The translations under genes were made by a program, and so were the position numbers. Under the pieces are notes generated by a model that was not told where the DNA came from, made no database searches, and saw only the letters and a program-made list of their open reading frames with translations. This document shows positions 36,011 through 47,250 of a DNA stretch of 64,000 bases, in pieces; the stretch's first letter is position 1, and each line of letters begins with the position of its first letter. The stretch comes from Crotophaga sulcirostris. Its lineage: Eukaryota > Chordata > Aves > Cuculiformes > Crotophagidae. The stretch is taken from contig VYZB01000095.1 in assembly GCA_013397455.1 (NCBI GenBank), positions 789,396 to 853,395 on the forward strand, in the 5' to 3' direction.

Positions 36011-37318
36011 GGAACATGGATAGCTAAAATAAGCTCAGCACAACAATGTATCCCAGCCGTGAACAACCCCGCCGAAGAGAAGTGATGCCTCCTAACCCTT
36101 GGGTTGCTGGGAACTGGCAGTTACACTTGTTTGCACAGAGCTTTAGAGACCATAGTCTGAAAGTTTTGTTTCAGAAGGAGTAGCAGCTGTGGAAATTATA
36201 TCAGCTGTTAGGAAGGGCCCAAGGGAAGGTCTGGAGGTCCCTGGGCACACCAAGACAAGGGTGAGAGGTGCAGAGCCATGTTTTTGAAGTGTGTTGCGTG
36301 GCGTGGATGTGGTCCCAGTCCCTTGTGGAAGTGGGATGCAGGGCAAGGATGGATGAGAGAGCATTCAGTACATTATAGGAGAAGCAACAGGCACACAGCA
36401 TTGGCCACATCAACTGGCTTCTCTCAGCTGCATATCATGAAGATGGTTTAAAAGTGGCTCAAAACACGGCTCACATTCAGGAGAAGAATAAAAGATATTT
36501 TGGCTACTCTGCTTGGCATATGTGTCTGCAAGGGGAGATGAAAAGCTTGGAGGTTTGACAGAAAGAGGTTGCAGTGATCTAAAGCAAGAGTTTAAAAAGG
36601 AGAGAGAAGAAGGGATGGCTTTTGGCAGAAAGTCAGTGGATTTGGTCAAAGTGCTGATACTGGTGGAAGCAAACAGAGGAGGTGATAACCTTTGGTGACT
36701 TTCCTTTGGTGCAGGGGAGCCTGTGAATTTGGCCATAAAGCTGCACTGCTGACTCCCCATAATGTAAGTTTGAGCCATGCAAAACTTTTCACTTTCCTAA
36801 CGCCCATATTCTCTGACTCATGTGATTGTGTGAGGAACTCGGTATTATTTTTAAGCATGTTTCTAACTCTCAGAATAGGCAAAAACCTGAACAAGGAAGT
36901 CTAAAGCCAGAAGGCAAACTGAAAAAACATTTAACTAAAATCCTCATAATTTGGGGGCTTCATTCAGGTTTTTTTTAATACTTCTCTGAAGTATTTAATT
37001 TCACCCCTTGGTCTTTCTGCAGCCATCCTATTTTACCCATGCAACATCCATTTGACTGTAATTATAGTCATGTCGTTCAGCTTTTGTACACCCCCTCAGA
37101 CATTCTTTTGGCAAGGGGGATTTAAAATATAAAGCGAGAGTTAATCAGCAGCCAGATTGAAGTATTGCAGAAAGATATCAGAACTGCTTGATATTCGTAA
37201 GAGCTCTGGTGGTTGCTTTATGTGCGTTTTAAGCCATGCTGTGCTTGATGACCTTGTAATGATGAAGTCTGAAGGGAAACAGAGACTGAATCATCACTTC
37301 TGAGACTGATGGTTTCAG
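36011..37318. other. Non-coding sequence
   Basis: No gene or transposon is recognised. T8 lies at 36969-36976. Overlapping frames of 70-120 codons on both strands at 36.2-36.9 kb look random. Confidence 0.5.
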
Positions 37319-37680
37319 CGGAGGCTGATGCTCTGAGCACGGTCACGGAAATATAGCTGTTGTTCAAAGGTCAGCGTGTGGGTTTGGCACAAGGCCCGGA
37401 TACCTAAAAACATCTGCAAAGCTGCTGTGATTGCCACTGATCAGCAGGACTCAGGAAGAGGTGGAGATCTGGAGCCAGATGCGCTCATTACCAACCGCTT
37501 TGCCGCCGGGAGGCTGCATTTCTGAGAGCTGCGCTATTCCCACCCGCAGCTCTGAGGTTCACAAAGATGTCCCAGGAGTGACGTTAACACAAAACCAGTG
37601 TCGTTAGCTGATCAGAGTCGACATTACTGCAGAAACTGAAATCAGAGGCAGTGGATGTGTGTTTCGTTTGCAGTAGGAAG
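37319..37680. promoter_or_regulatory. CpG-dense block with DR1- and CRE-like sites
   Basis: I count 15 CpG dinucleotides in 362 bases, several times denser than the surrounding sequence, with GCCGCCGGG and GCGC words near 37481-37540. TGTTCAAAGGTCA at 37361-37373 fits a DR1 nuclear-receptor site (HNF4/NR2F/RXR type) with one perfect AGGTCA half. TGACGTTA at 37579-37586 matches the CRE palindrome at 7 of 8 positions. The block is shorter and less GC-rich than a classical promoter CpG island. It could be a distal enhancer, a minor promoter, or a chance GC patch. Confidence 0.35.
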
Positions 37681-40600
37681 TTGAGGAACTGAGTTCCAAT
37701 TGCCTTGTCAAGGTTCAGGCACCCAACCCCAGCCGATTTACAGGTAGATCCCAGCTCCTCTGTGAGAGTGAAGCATTACCCTCAGATGCTCTGCCTGCAA
37801 TTTTCTCATGAGCGCATGGCATTTAGCATTACCCATGTGGCAGGGTAATGAGACACTAAGGTACCAAACGGAGCTCAATCTCACAAACCAGTCCTTGATT
37901 CTGGCATCTCTGGGAGCTTTATGTTGCTGAGTGCTCCACACCTCCACATCAATAGAAATGGCTCCTTTATCCTGGACCACAGGCAGCAGCCTCAACCTTT
38001 CCTGGCATCTTTCAAATCTCTCCCTTGAGCTGCCAAAATCGCCCGGCGACATGGTGCTGTCTCCAGGCTCTCTGCCATGCATATGAGTTGCCAGCTTCCC
38101 AGGTGCCTGCCTAAAGGCTATACTGCGCGTCCTGGTGCCAACTTCTTCCTCCTGTAACCCTGAAGTCCAAAACCCCTGTAGCTTCCTAAAGTTCTGTGCA
38201 GGGAAAGCTTTACTTATGTTGAGCCCTCCATCTCCAAGCCTGGAACCGCAAGATGGGCACTTGGGCAGGGGAATGAACTGCTGGTGTGTCAGGGTGGACC
38301 TGGAAGGATCCCAGGGGGAAAGCAAGGGCAGGGAATCGAGGACAGACTCCTCCAAGTGCCAACAATGCTCTCAGAGGGAGATCAGCTGCTCCAGTGGGCA
38401 GCCACCTGCCAGCACCCTCTGGGGAAGGAGTCCAAGTCCCAGACAGCCACTGGGAAAGGCAAAGATGCATCACTCTGAAGGCTTGTCTTTGGAGATGCTG
38501 GTTACTCTCTGGTCTTGAAATTTAACAACCTGATTTTCCTGTTTTACAAAAGATAGCTGAAATATTTTTGGATACTTGCTTATATAATTAGCTTTTAGCT
38601 ACTCTGGATACTGTGGCTTAATTATTCTGGATTCCACTGTTAAATAATTAGAGCTGTCTTGTTTCTTGTTTACTAGCAAATATTCAGTTTGTAGCTCCAG
38701 GGTGATTTGTTTTGTATTAAATTAAGAACCCAGAGCAAGTAGCATCCAAGTGTCCCAAATGCTAGCAAAGAACTGGTTTTATTTGTTTTGCCTCTGGGCA
38801 ATTGTGAGATGTTTTCAGAATGGACACTAACTAACTGTCTCTTGGTTTAAAAATCCCTCTCTTTCTGAAAACAATGCTTTCTTCTGTTTTATTTTTGTTG
38901 TTGTAGGGGTTTTTTTTGTTTAAATGTTTTCTCTTTAATTTTGTGTTGCTTGAACTGTACTTGGAGTTACTTCCAAGCTGAAGATTGACTTAAAAACTTT
39001 GGCTTTGTTCCTGCACTACTTGGATAACATACAATGAGATTTGCCTCCCCCTTGGGATGTGTGTTGTTGGCTCTTCTATCAATTCATTGAGTTGACTGTT
39101 TCTTTGAAATTTGGGATCACTATTGCAGCCACAGCTGCTCAGAAATGCTTTGATGAGATTTGTAGAGAAAAGGGGGAAAGTAAAGAGAGGGCCAGGTGTC
39201 AAATCTAAGAGTCAAAATATTTTTTATAAAGATTGGGTGTGGAAAGGAGAGTCCTGCTCCCATCTCGCAGCCCTTGTGGGCTGGTCTCCACCTGCACTGT
39301 TGGGGGCATCTTGCTTTGTGTTAGTAACTGATTGTGGGGAATGAATGAGGTGGGGGCCTAGGATGGTAATTAGGTAGTAGAGCAATTCTGAATCCATGCC
39401 CTGGAAGGGGCAGTGGTTTTGTGGAGCTCTGCGTGCACCTCCTTTTTGGGCTGGGGACACAAACCTTTGCTTTCACCTCCCTGCCAGATGGGAACTGCTG
39501 AGCATCAGGCTCCTTCGACCTCTTCACATTCTCATGCAGAATCAGAGCAGTCGTTAATGTACGAATATTTTTTGAAGAACCCAGTTTTTTGTCACCCAGC
39601 CAGCTCTAACTATAGCTCTCTGTTGACAAAAACAAATATATTTTGTCAAGAATGTCTTTTATTTTAGATGAAGAGAAAAAGAAAGAAAAGGAGTCGTCTT
39701 CAGAAGGGTTTGTGTCCCTCATTTCTAAAGGTCTTTGCGGAATAAAATGTAGGAATAATGTGTCAACCCTTTTCTGCTAAGGGCAGAAGCTGGGCTTTTA
39801 TACCAGATGCAATAAATGAATCAGAGACATAATATTGACATAGTGGAATAGGAACAAAAACATTGCAATACCATGTAAGACCTTTCCCTTGCAGTGGTCA
39901 GCACCAGCTGCTTCTGAGAAAAACACAGAGTAATCTATAGGAGATTTTTTTTTTCTCCTCCCATATGGAAATTTGTGTCACGCTTTTTTTTTTAATCCAC
40001 TACAATATCTATTTACATGCTTGGAAAGGGGGAGGAACGTGTGTCCTACTCTGGTAAGACTTGGCAAGGAGTTCAGAGTTTTATAAGCAATGTGCTTACT
40101 CAGTTATTTTCAGCACGTTATTACTAGGCTGCTTTGGTTTATTTAATGTACAGTATTGACTCCTGCCCCATCCAGCTCTGCAGCCACGCTCGCTGCCTGC
40201 CATGCAGGCTGGGCTTGTGGAGATTTGCTGGGGAGAAGCTACCTGCTCCAGGCTGCTGCCAAATGGCAAAAGCATCACCCATCTCTCCTCTGCCTTTCAC
40301 CAAGCCAGATATTAGGCTTGACCAGTGATGACTCTTCCTAGGTCTCTTGAAAGAATTTTCCCCCTCTTAGTTATAGCTTTCTAGTTTCTTGTTTCCACTG
40401 AGGTAGCTGTTAGAGCTCCCAAGCAAAGTCCTGGAGAGTTACTGTGGCTCTGCTGAGCTGGGATAACTGATTGCCTGTGTCTTCTGCCCATGACAAATAC
40501 AGGCTCGTACCTCAGTGAAATACGTTTATGCTAACACATTTTTCTTAATTTGCATTGGGCTAAAAGTGTTGGTACAGGCAGCTTAGTGAAGTGTAGTTGC

Positions 40601-41512
40601 TTGTTAATCCATGGCAATTTAATCATGTGTCTGGGTACTAGCTGTACTGGTTGGGTAATTTACCATGGCAGATATTTGTTGCATTTATGGTTTTCAGACA
40701 ACTGATACTGTTTAGCTGGAAGATAAACATTTCAAAACCACGGAATGATTTAGGAGCTGTGGGTGAAATGTATGGGAGCTGGGTATCTAAACTCGTTTAA
40801 AGATTTTGCTGCATATTCCTATTTCTAAAGCGTGGCAGTGGGCCAGTTTTCATAGATATTTAAATACTGGCAGATGCACTCAGTATAAAAATCCTACTAG
40901 ATGACTATCTGCATCCTTAGGCTTCTAAATACTTTTATATATCTATCTCTTAAAAGCATAATTTTCCAATCCCATTTGTTTGAAATCATTTAATGAGTTC
41001 GTGTTTCTTTTAACAACTTAAGATCTTAGTTCATAGAGGTATTTCCGAAAAAAGATTAAATATCATCATACCCTAACATTGAATTTATTTGAATGGGCTT
41101 TTTGAAAACTTTCCCCTTTCTGTAGCAGAGAATTTTTTAAAAGTACAGCTACGTAGAGTGATACTGATAAATAAAGAACGTTTCTATCAACTGTGGGGCA
41201 AAGTGAACAAGGTCTGCTGTTTCCCTAGAGGTAAAGAGCTTGGCCAGAAATGCACAAGCGTGAGTGCTCTCTTAGGACTCTCCAGTGCCAATGGATCTGT
41301 CACTGGTAAGCTGCCATGGACAGAACTGGGATGAAGCTGATGCAGCCCATGGGATGCTCATGGTGGAGGCGCACTGCTGTACCCCGGCACTGCCCAGAGC
41401 TACTGAAATTGCCAAGGCTGCACCCACTCTTGCAAAAAGTCCTTGGAGTTTGGTGCCAAAAGGAGGATTTGCCCCAGAGAGGGGAAAAAAGCTGAAGTTG
41501 AAACTGAAGTGA
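37681..41512. other. Non-coding sequence, partly GC-richer, with a 205-codon chance-like frame
   Basis: The minus strand carries an ATG-started frame of 205 codons at 37738-38355, one of the two longest in the window. It has no recognisable domain, signal peptide or repeat. Its polar composition is unremarkable, and the CpG-richer local composition makes stops rarer. I treat it as chance, with a small possibility of an unrecognised exon. T10 runs lie at 39945-39954 and 39984-39993. Nothing else is seen. Confidence 0.45.
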
Positions 41513-41550
41513 TTTGGGCTAGATGGTTTTACATGTCTCTTCTGATCCAC
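41513..41550 (+). repeat. Possible relic of a CR1 3' end
   Basis: TTGGGCTAGATGG followed by ACATGTCTCTTCTGATCC resembles the CR1 terminal block (TTGGACTAGATGATC, then AGGTCCCTTCCAACC), with roughly three quarters of positions matching by eye. The upstream sequence is not recognisably CR1 and no tail repeat follows, so this may be coincidence. Confidence 0.2.
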
Positions 41551-41808
41551 AAGGTTGGAAAAGGATGCTTTTTGACTGCTATAAACTTCTACGCAGTTGT
41601 GTCTGTGTATTGCAATAGATTGTTACTAAGTGGAGAGAAATGCGACTTTAGTGTTGTTTATTTTTTAATCAACCCTGTGTTAAGCCTGTGCATACATCAG
41701 TCATCAGAGACCCTCTTCCTTTTGCACTTAATGTCATTTCTGCTGCCAACTCAGAGATTGACTGTACAGGGCTGGCATTTTTCCAATGTCAGTTTTTCTT
41801 CTTGTCAG

Positions 41809-41850
41809 CTTTTCTCTTCTTTCTTCTTTCTTTCTTTCTTTTTTTTTTTC
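41809..41850. repeat. 42-nt uninterrupted polypyrimidine tract
   Basis: All bases from 41809 to 41850 are C or T: TTCT/TTTC microsatellite-like units ending in T11 (41839-41849). It is flanked by CAG on the left and ATCTTCAG on the right. It is low-complexity sequence and could be length-polymorphic. Confidence 0.85.
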
Positions 41851-43640
41851 ATCTTCAGTGACAGTATTTCCCTGTTTAGCTTCTTTCCACGCTAGAGTCT
41901 TCCACACCAAAAACCCTCTGCAGGGACTTTGCTGCGCATGCTAAGGAGAGATAGCAAAGCGTGCTTGAAAGTGGCTTTAAATACTCAAACACACGGGAGA
42001 CATTAACTAGCAAAGGAAACGTTTTCCTGTAAAGTAATCTACAGTTCAGTGAATTTATGGAAATAAATTTGACTGCAAATTAGGCTGGAAAGGTATAAAA
42101 GTGTGTTGGAAGAAGGGATTTGCCTGAGGAAAACTGCATAAAGTGGCTACTCTGGAGAAGGAAGAGGGCAAGGCAACAGTACAGTAGGATGTGGTGGGGG
42201 AAATGCACACCTGAACCCTTATTTAGTAGGGTCTATTAAATGTATCTTTAGCACTATTTTACTTTTTATTCTTCTAGGCTAGGTCATGCAAAGATTTTCT
42301 GCTCAGTAGACTGGGAGCTGGTTTGTGTCTTCCTGCACCAAAGCAGGGTCTGAACCAGTGTTTCCCATTGAAGATGTGCTGATAGAGAGTCAGAACCAAT
42401 GCACGAGCTAGATCAGGTAATGACAGGCATGAGGGCATGTGGTGTGGATTTTGTGCTTTATTTCATTACATGTTCATACATCAGGCACATATTTTTTTTT
42501 TAATCCTGTTCATGACAGGTATAGCAGTGTTGGCTATTGGCCTAGTAGCCCACATAGCTCAGCTCATCACTGCTTCTGATGCCTGTTCCAGTAGGCTGAA
42601 ATATGCTTGCCCATCCTGCAGTCCTTCCTCCTTTCTGTGCTGCTGTTTCTATGGCTTGGACAAGATCTGCACAGAGGATCCTGAATACCTCCTGTGCAGG
42701 TCCTGGATATGGGAAGTTTTAGGGTCCTTTGAGTCCACAGAGCTGGAGTGTCTCTCTGGCTTTTCTGCAGCCCAAGTCTGTGCTGCCGTGTCCTGGCACA
42801 GGGCGTTGGTTTTGCAGCTTCCACATCATCAGCTGGAACAGAAACCTGAGGTCTTTGCCACATGGAGACCCACTGATCATGAGGACAGCAGCTAGAAATG
42901 ATAATAAGGCATCTAGGGGAAAGGAAAACTGGAACCACATTTCAGATTTTAAACATGAAAGGTTCAAATACTGCTTGTACCCAAGTTTTTCTACCTGCTT
43001 CAGACAAGGTAGCGAGCAGGCTGACAGCGTGAGCTCAGAAGACACTGTTGAGCTGTCAGCATGTTAATTCACTCAGACAGGAAAAAAAATGTATGGCTTG
43101 GACATTTTTGCCTCAGACCTTTCTGACTTTGCTTTATTCCACAGGGCAGCCTGTCCAGAGCTGCACGGATCCTGCCTGTGCTGGTTCAGGCTCAGCATGA
43201 GCAGCTGTGGCTCTACTGCCTTGACAGAGTTTGTGTTTTCCTGTGGTCAAATTTGGCCCCATCTCCCTCCAGCTCTGTGCTGTATGAAAGCTGCAGGCAG
43301 GAGACCTGCTGTTTAGATGACACTGAGTCATTTCTAGGAAAGGCACTGTAGTAAGTGCTAGCAGTTTTATTGGATGAAATTAAATGTATATCATCCTAAA
43401 TGGTGACGGTTTGTAGATCTTTACTTCGGCACATTATGGAATTTATGGGGTGTAAAACAATTTCAGTATTGACAGCACAGAGATCAGAAAACACTGTAGT
43501 AGTTCTAGAAATGCAAAACAGCTTGTGAGTATTGTGCTGGGAGAGGTGCTATCGGATCCTTCTCCAGCTGTGTGGGAAAGCAGACTGGTTGTGGCAAATA
43601 GTGACAGTCCCAGTGCTCCGCCAGCTCACAAGTGGAGCAG
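41851..43640. other. Non-coding sequence, GC-richer at 42.5-43.3 kb
   Basis: Overlapping frames of 108-152 codons occur on both strands, as expected by chance where stops are fewer. None shows a recognisable domain. T10 lies at 42492-42501 and A8 at 43082-43089. Confidence 0.5.
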
Positions 43641-43810
43641 CTTGGTCAGTGAATGAGTCAGCTTTTTAATTGGGTGCAAGTGCTTAATAGCCCCATAGAG
43701 TTTGGTAAATATCATGTAAAGAGAAACAAACTCCAATAATCAGCAGCAGCAGCAGCAGCTATGATTAGCTCACATTTACATCCAAACAACTAATTGCCTG
43801 AGCACTGGGT
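43641..43810. promoter_or_regulatory. Candidate enhancer-like block with AP-1/Maf-type site and (CAG)6
   Basis: TGAGTCAGC at 43654-43662 fits an AP-1 site extended to a Maf half-site and is followed directly by TTTTTAATTGGG. An uninterrupted (CAG)6 lies at 43741-43758, then ATGATTAGC, CTAATTGCC and a CACCTG E-box near 43821. The CAG repeat is not in a convincing reading frame. The motif density is suggestive only. Confidence 0.22.
43741..43758 (+). repeat. (CAG)6 trinucleotide repeat
   Basis: Six perfect CAG units, short and probably stable. No gene context supports polyglutamine coding. Confidence 0.9.
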
Positions 43811-46679
43811 TAGTGAGTTCACACCTGGCTCACAGGGTTGGCACATCCGATGGGTTATGGTACTTGCAGCCGTGGCAGTCGATGGCAGCTGTGTCTGCTC
43901 CCAGGTCCTCCTGCCCTGTCACGTTCCCCTTCTTGCAAAGCCAGCGTGGTGGTTAGTGCTTCTCCATTAGACACACAGAGAGATCTATTCTGGACCCAAA
44001 TGCAAGCAAAAGTCAAATTTGCAGCCCTGGGGGGAGCCTGGTTGTCTCCTTCATGCTGCTGCTCATTTGGAGGGCAGGGATAGGGTGTCCCATACAGGGG
44101 AGCCAAGGGATCCCAGAGCAAGGCTTGCTGATGGGACTGAGGCTGAGACACCAACATACCATGTGTCAAACAGGTCTAGTTTTAACTCCCATTCAGTCGC
44201 CTCTTGCCTTTGTGAATTATTTCCTGGCCTTATCCCTGTAATTTAAGGGAGAAAAACAATTCTAAACTGATAGAGATGGTTTGAGTTTAGCCTTTGGTGG
44301 ATGAGATCTCTGCTGCAGATTCTGCGATGCTGGGAATAATTTTCTCGCACTTGTTTTGGTTCAATTGATAAAGTAATGATTCCCTCTAATACTGTATGGA
44401 TAATCTTTTTTTAAACAATGGGAGCTTTCTGTTTCCAAAATTGGCAATAAAATATTTGAAATGTGGCAATTTATGAAAAAATGTGAGTGTTTAATCTAGA
44501 CAATGAGAACTGGCAGCAGTATATTGATATATTGGGCTGGTATTTTCTTGCAGATAAGGCTATAGATAAGAACAAAGAGAAATTGATTTTCCTTAGCATC
44601 TGTGGCAGTAAAGCCTCTTTTCTCTGGAAGACTTTCTTACACTCTCAGAAACCTAGAGATAAAAGAAGGCTTGCAAAATAACTCAGTAGAGAACTTATTG
44701 CACCCCAGACCCCATCAGATGGGGATTGGTCCTGGTGGGATGAGGAGGAAGGGTGAAACCAGCAGCGTGTACACAGCAGAATGGAAAAGATTTTTAAAAA
44801 CTACTGATTTGGGAATGTCTTTGGGGTATGACGTGAACATTTTGGCATTAATAGAGAATTCAAAGACAGTTACTGGCAAAAAGAAGCTTAAAATAGCACA
44901 AACTGGTAAAATTAGCCACAGTAGAGGAAGCAGCAGAGATTTTAAAAGTAGGCACTTGGGAAGCAGGGACGATAAACCTCAATAAACAAAATGCAAAGCT
45001 GTTTGGAAGGTAGTTAGACTCTTGAGAGGTGTTTCCATTGTAGAAAGAATCATTCTGCATCTGTTTGCCCATTTAAAATACCCTGGACCAAGATTCAGAG
45101 GAGGACTTAAGGGTTGCAGCTTAGTTGAGTGCAACAGAATACGTAACAGGATTTTAAGCCTTGGTAGAAAGCACATCCTCACCTTGAGCCCACAACTACA
45201 ACTGTATGCAGTGGGTGAGTTTTCTTTAGATCCGTTGTATCTAATTTTAATTGAATGAATGAACAGTTCTCATGCTTTCCATGGCTGTGCCACCTATAGT
45301 CTTCCACTCTCAGTAGAAAAGTCTGGAAACGTGGAAATACTGCATGTATTGTTCAGCTTGAGCTTGCCTTCAACGCAACCAGCACCTGTAGCTTACAGCC
45401 AGCCCTGCAGGAGCTTTTCCTGAGTGAAATCTTAGCTCAGAATTTTCTTTTCTCAGAATACTCCACTATTGCAAGGATTTACCTTGGAGAAGAAGCTGAA
45501 GAGTGGCTTCTTACAACTTATGGCAGTAAAAACATTCCCACATGCAAATTTTTCAATGAGAATAAATTATTCTAGTAAAAAATTCTACATGAAATTAAGT
45601 TGGTGTTAAATGTGGATGGATTATTCTTTTTTTTTTACCTGTTTGTGCTATATAAGGAAGAGGCTCCCACCCGAACATGCAAATTAAAATGCTTTTCCCG
45701 AATATTTTTCGTGGAGGAATCATTGTAAGAAAAGTCTATATTTTCCCTCTACATCCAATTACCTCTAAAATGAAAACAGCTTTTTTTCTAAAGTCTCTAA
45801 AATAAATTAGTGTAATACTTTGGTTGTCTGTGGGATTTTTTGTTGTGGTTGTTGTTTTGGTTTGGTTTTTTAAGCTGTCAGCTTTAAGATTTATAAAGAA
45901 ACACAGAGCTTATTCTTTTCCAACAAGCTGGCCTGCTGACAAACCAGCAATTCCAGCCCATGATGAATTAATGTCCAAGAAATCATGGACATAGTTTCAT
46001 TGCTTGGCTTTAGGTGGTAAATACAGAGTTTAATGGCTCAATTGTTTAAAAATATTTACATGGATACACAACATTATGTATATTGTAGTTGCATCAGAGG
46101 AGGCCTAAAAACAGTAGCCATGCATTTCTGTAGGTTCTTGCTGCATGAGCTGACTGCTCTTGGTGGGTGCTGGACAGCAAGGTTGATTCTTTCTTTGCCT
46201 TCATCCATCTTTACTTTAACATGCTTAGTTCTGATTGACAACATAATGCAGAACATTAGCCCTCTGAATTCTTCCTGCTCCCTGGAGCCCTTTCCAAGGC
46301 TCCAGAAACCTCACCCTCCACACCTCCAAACACCAGCATACTTAAAGAGGACTTTCATGAATGCGTTGCGAGCCCCTGAGCGCGTGGTGAGGAGGTTAAA
46401 TATCATGTACTTTGGTCTGAGGCACATTTCTGTAAGGTCATGGCCTCCAGCCATCTGAGAGTGTTCCTTAAGAGCATTTTTCACCCAGAGCTACAAAAGT
46501 CTATATTTATTAATTTCTGAGGCTTCACTTTCAAGAGTAAGGGGCCCCACTTCACTCTGAGTGTCTGGCTCTAAGGCCAGCTGAAGTCAAAGGGCTTTGA
46601 TCCCTACATTGAAAGTAGCTTAAACAGTCCAGGTTACAGAGGAGTCCAGTGAACTTCACAGTGATTCTGCTATTGTAAA
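43811..46679. other. Non-coding sequence
   Basis: No gene or transposon is recognised. T10 lies at 45627-45636, and a TTG/GTTT-rich low-complexity patch lies at about 45837-45870. Frames of 127 codons (44602-44985) and 141 codons (46033-46458) have no family features. Confidence 0.5.
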
Positions 46680-47250
46680 TGTTATATTACCTACACTGAA
46701 AAATCCATAGTTGCTCACACATTTACAATTTAATTACTTGTTGTTATTATTATGTTAAGAATTAGTTAAGTTGCTTGAGAATAATGTACTTAAATTGCAT
46801 TACAAGCATGGATTTGGCACTGATTCTGAGGTCTTTATGTAGCTGAGTAGTTTCTTTGAATTTAATCAACTGTTTGCCTGAGCACAAACCTGAGTTTTGC
46901 AGAATCAAACTCCATGTTTTTGTTGTAGGCTGTTAAACGGTGACATTGCCATATGTGTTGCATGACAGTTGTCATTTTTAGATTAATAGTATAATCTATT
47001 GAGAGCTTTCATATAAGCACTGTAATTGATGTGTTTATGACAAAGAATTGCAGCGTTCGGTGCCTGAGGGCTTAGCGCTGCATCTGAGCAGCAATTCTCT
47101 AACATTTCCATTTATTTCTTCCACGCTCGTGTTTACCTTGTTTACCCACATCCTGAAATGTCAAGAGCAGCGCACCTCAGTGCAGGCCACTGTGCTTAAC
47201 AAGATCAGACTTGGCTAATACGTCTAAATGCTAATTCATGGGCGGAGGGG
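46680..47250. promoter_or_regulatory. Candidate conserved non-coding element with paired forkhead sites
   Basis: A stretch of about 570 bases, mostly AT-rich and of complex sequence. It holds ATTAATAG, TAATCTATTG and GTAATTGATG cores at about 46982-47031 and two perfect TGTTTAC forkhead-type sites at 47130-47136 and 47139-47145, 9 bp apart on the same strand. There is no open frame and no repeat. The organisation suits a developmental enhancer, but this is inferred from motif content only. Confidence 0.3.
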
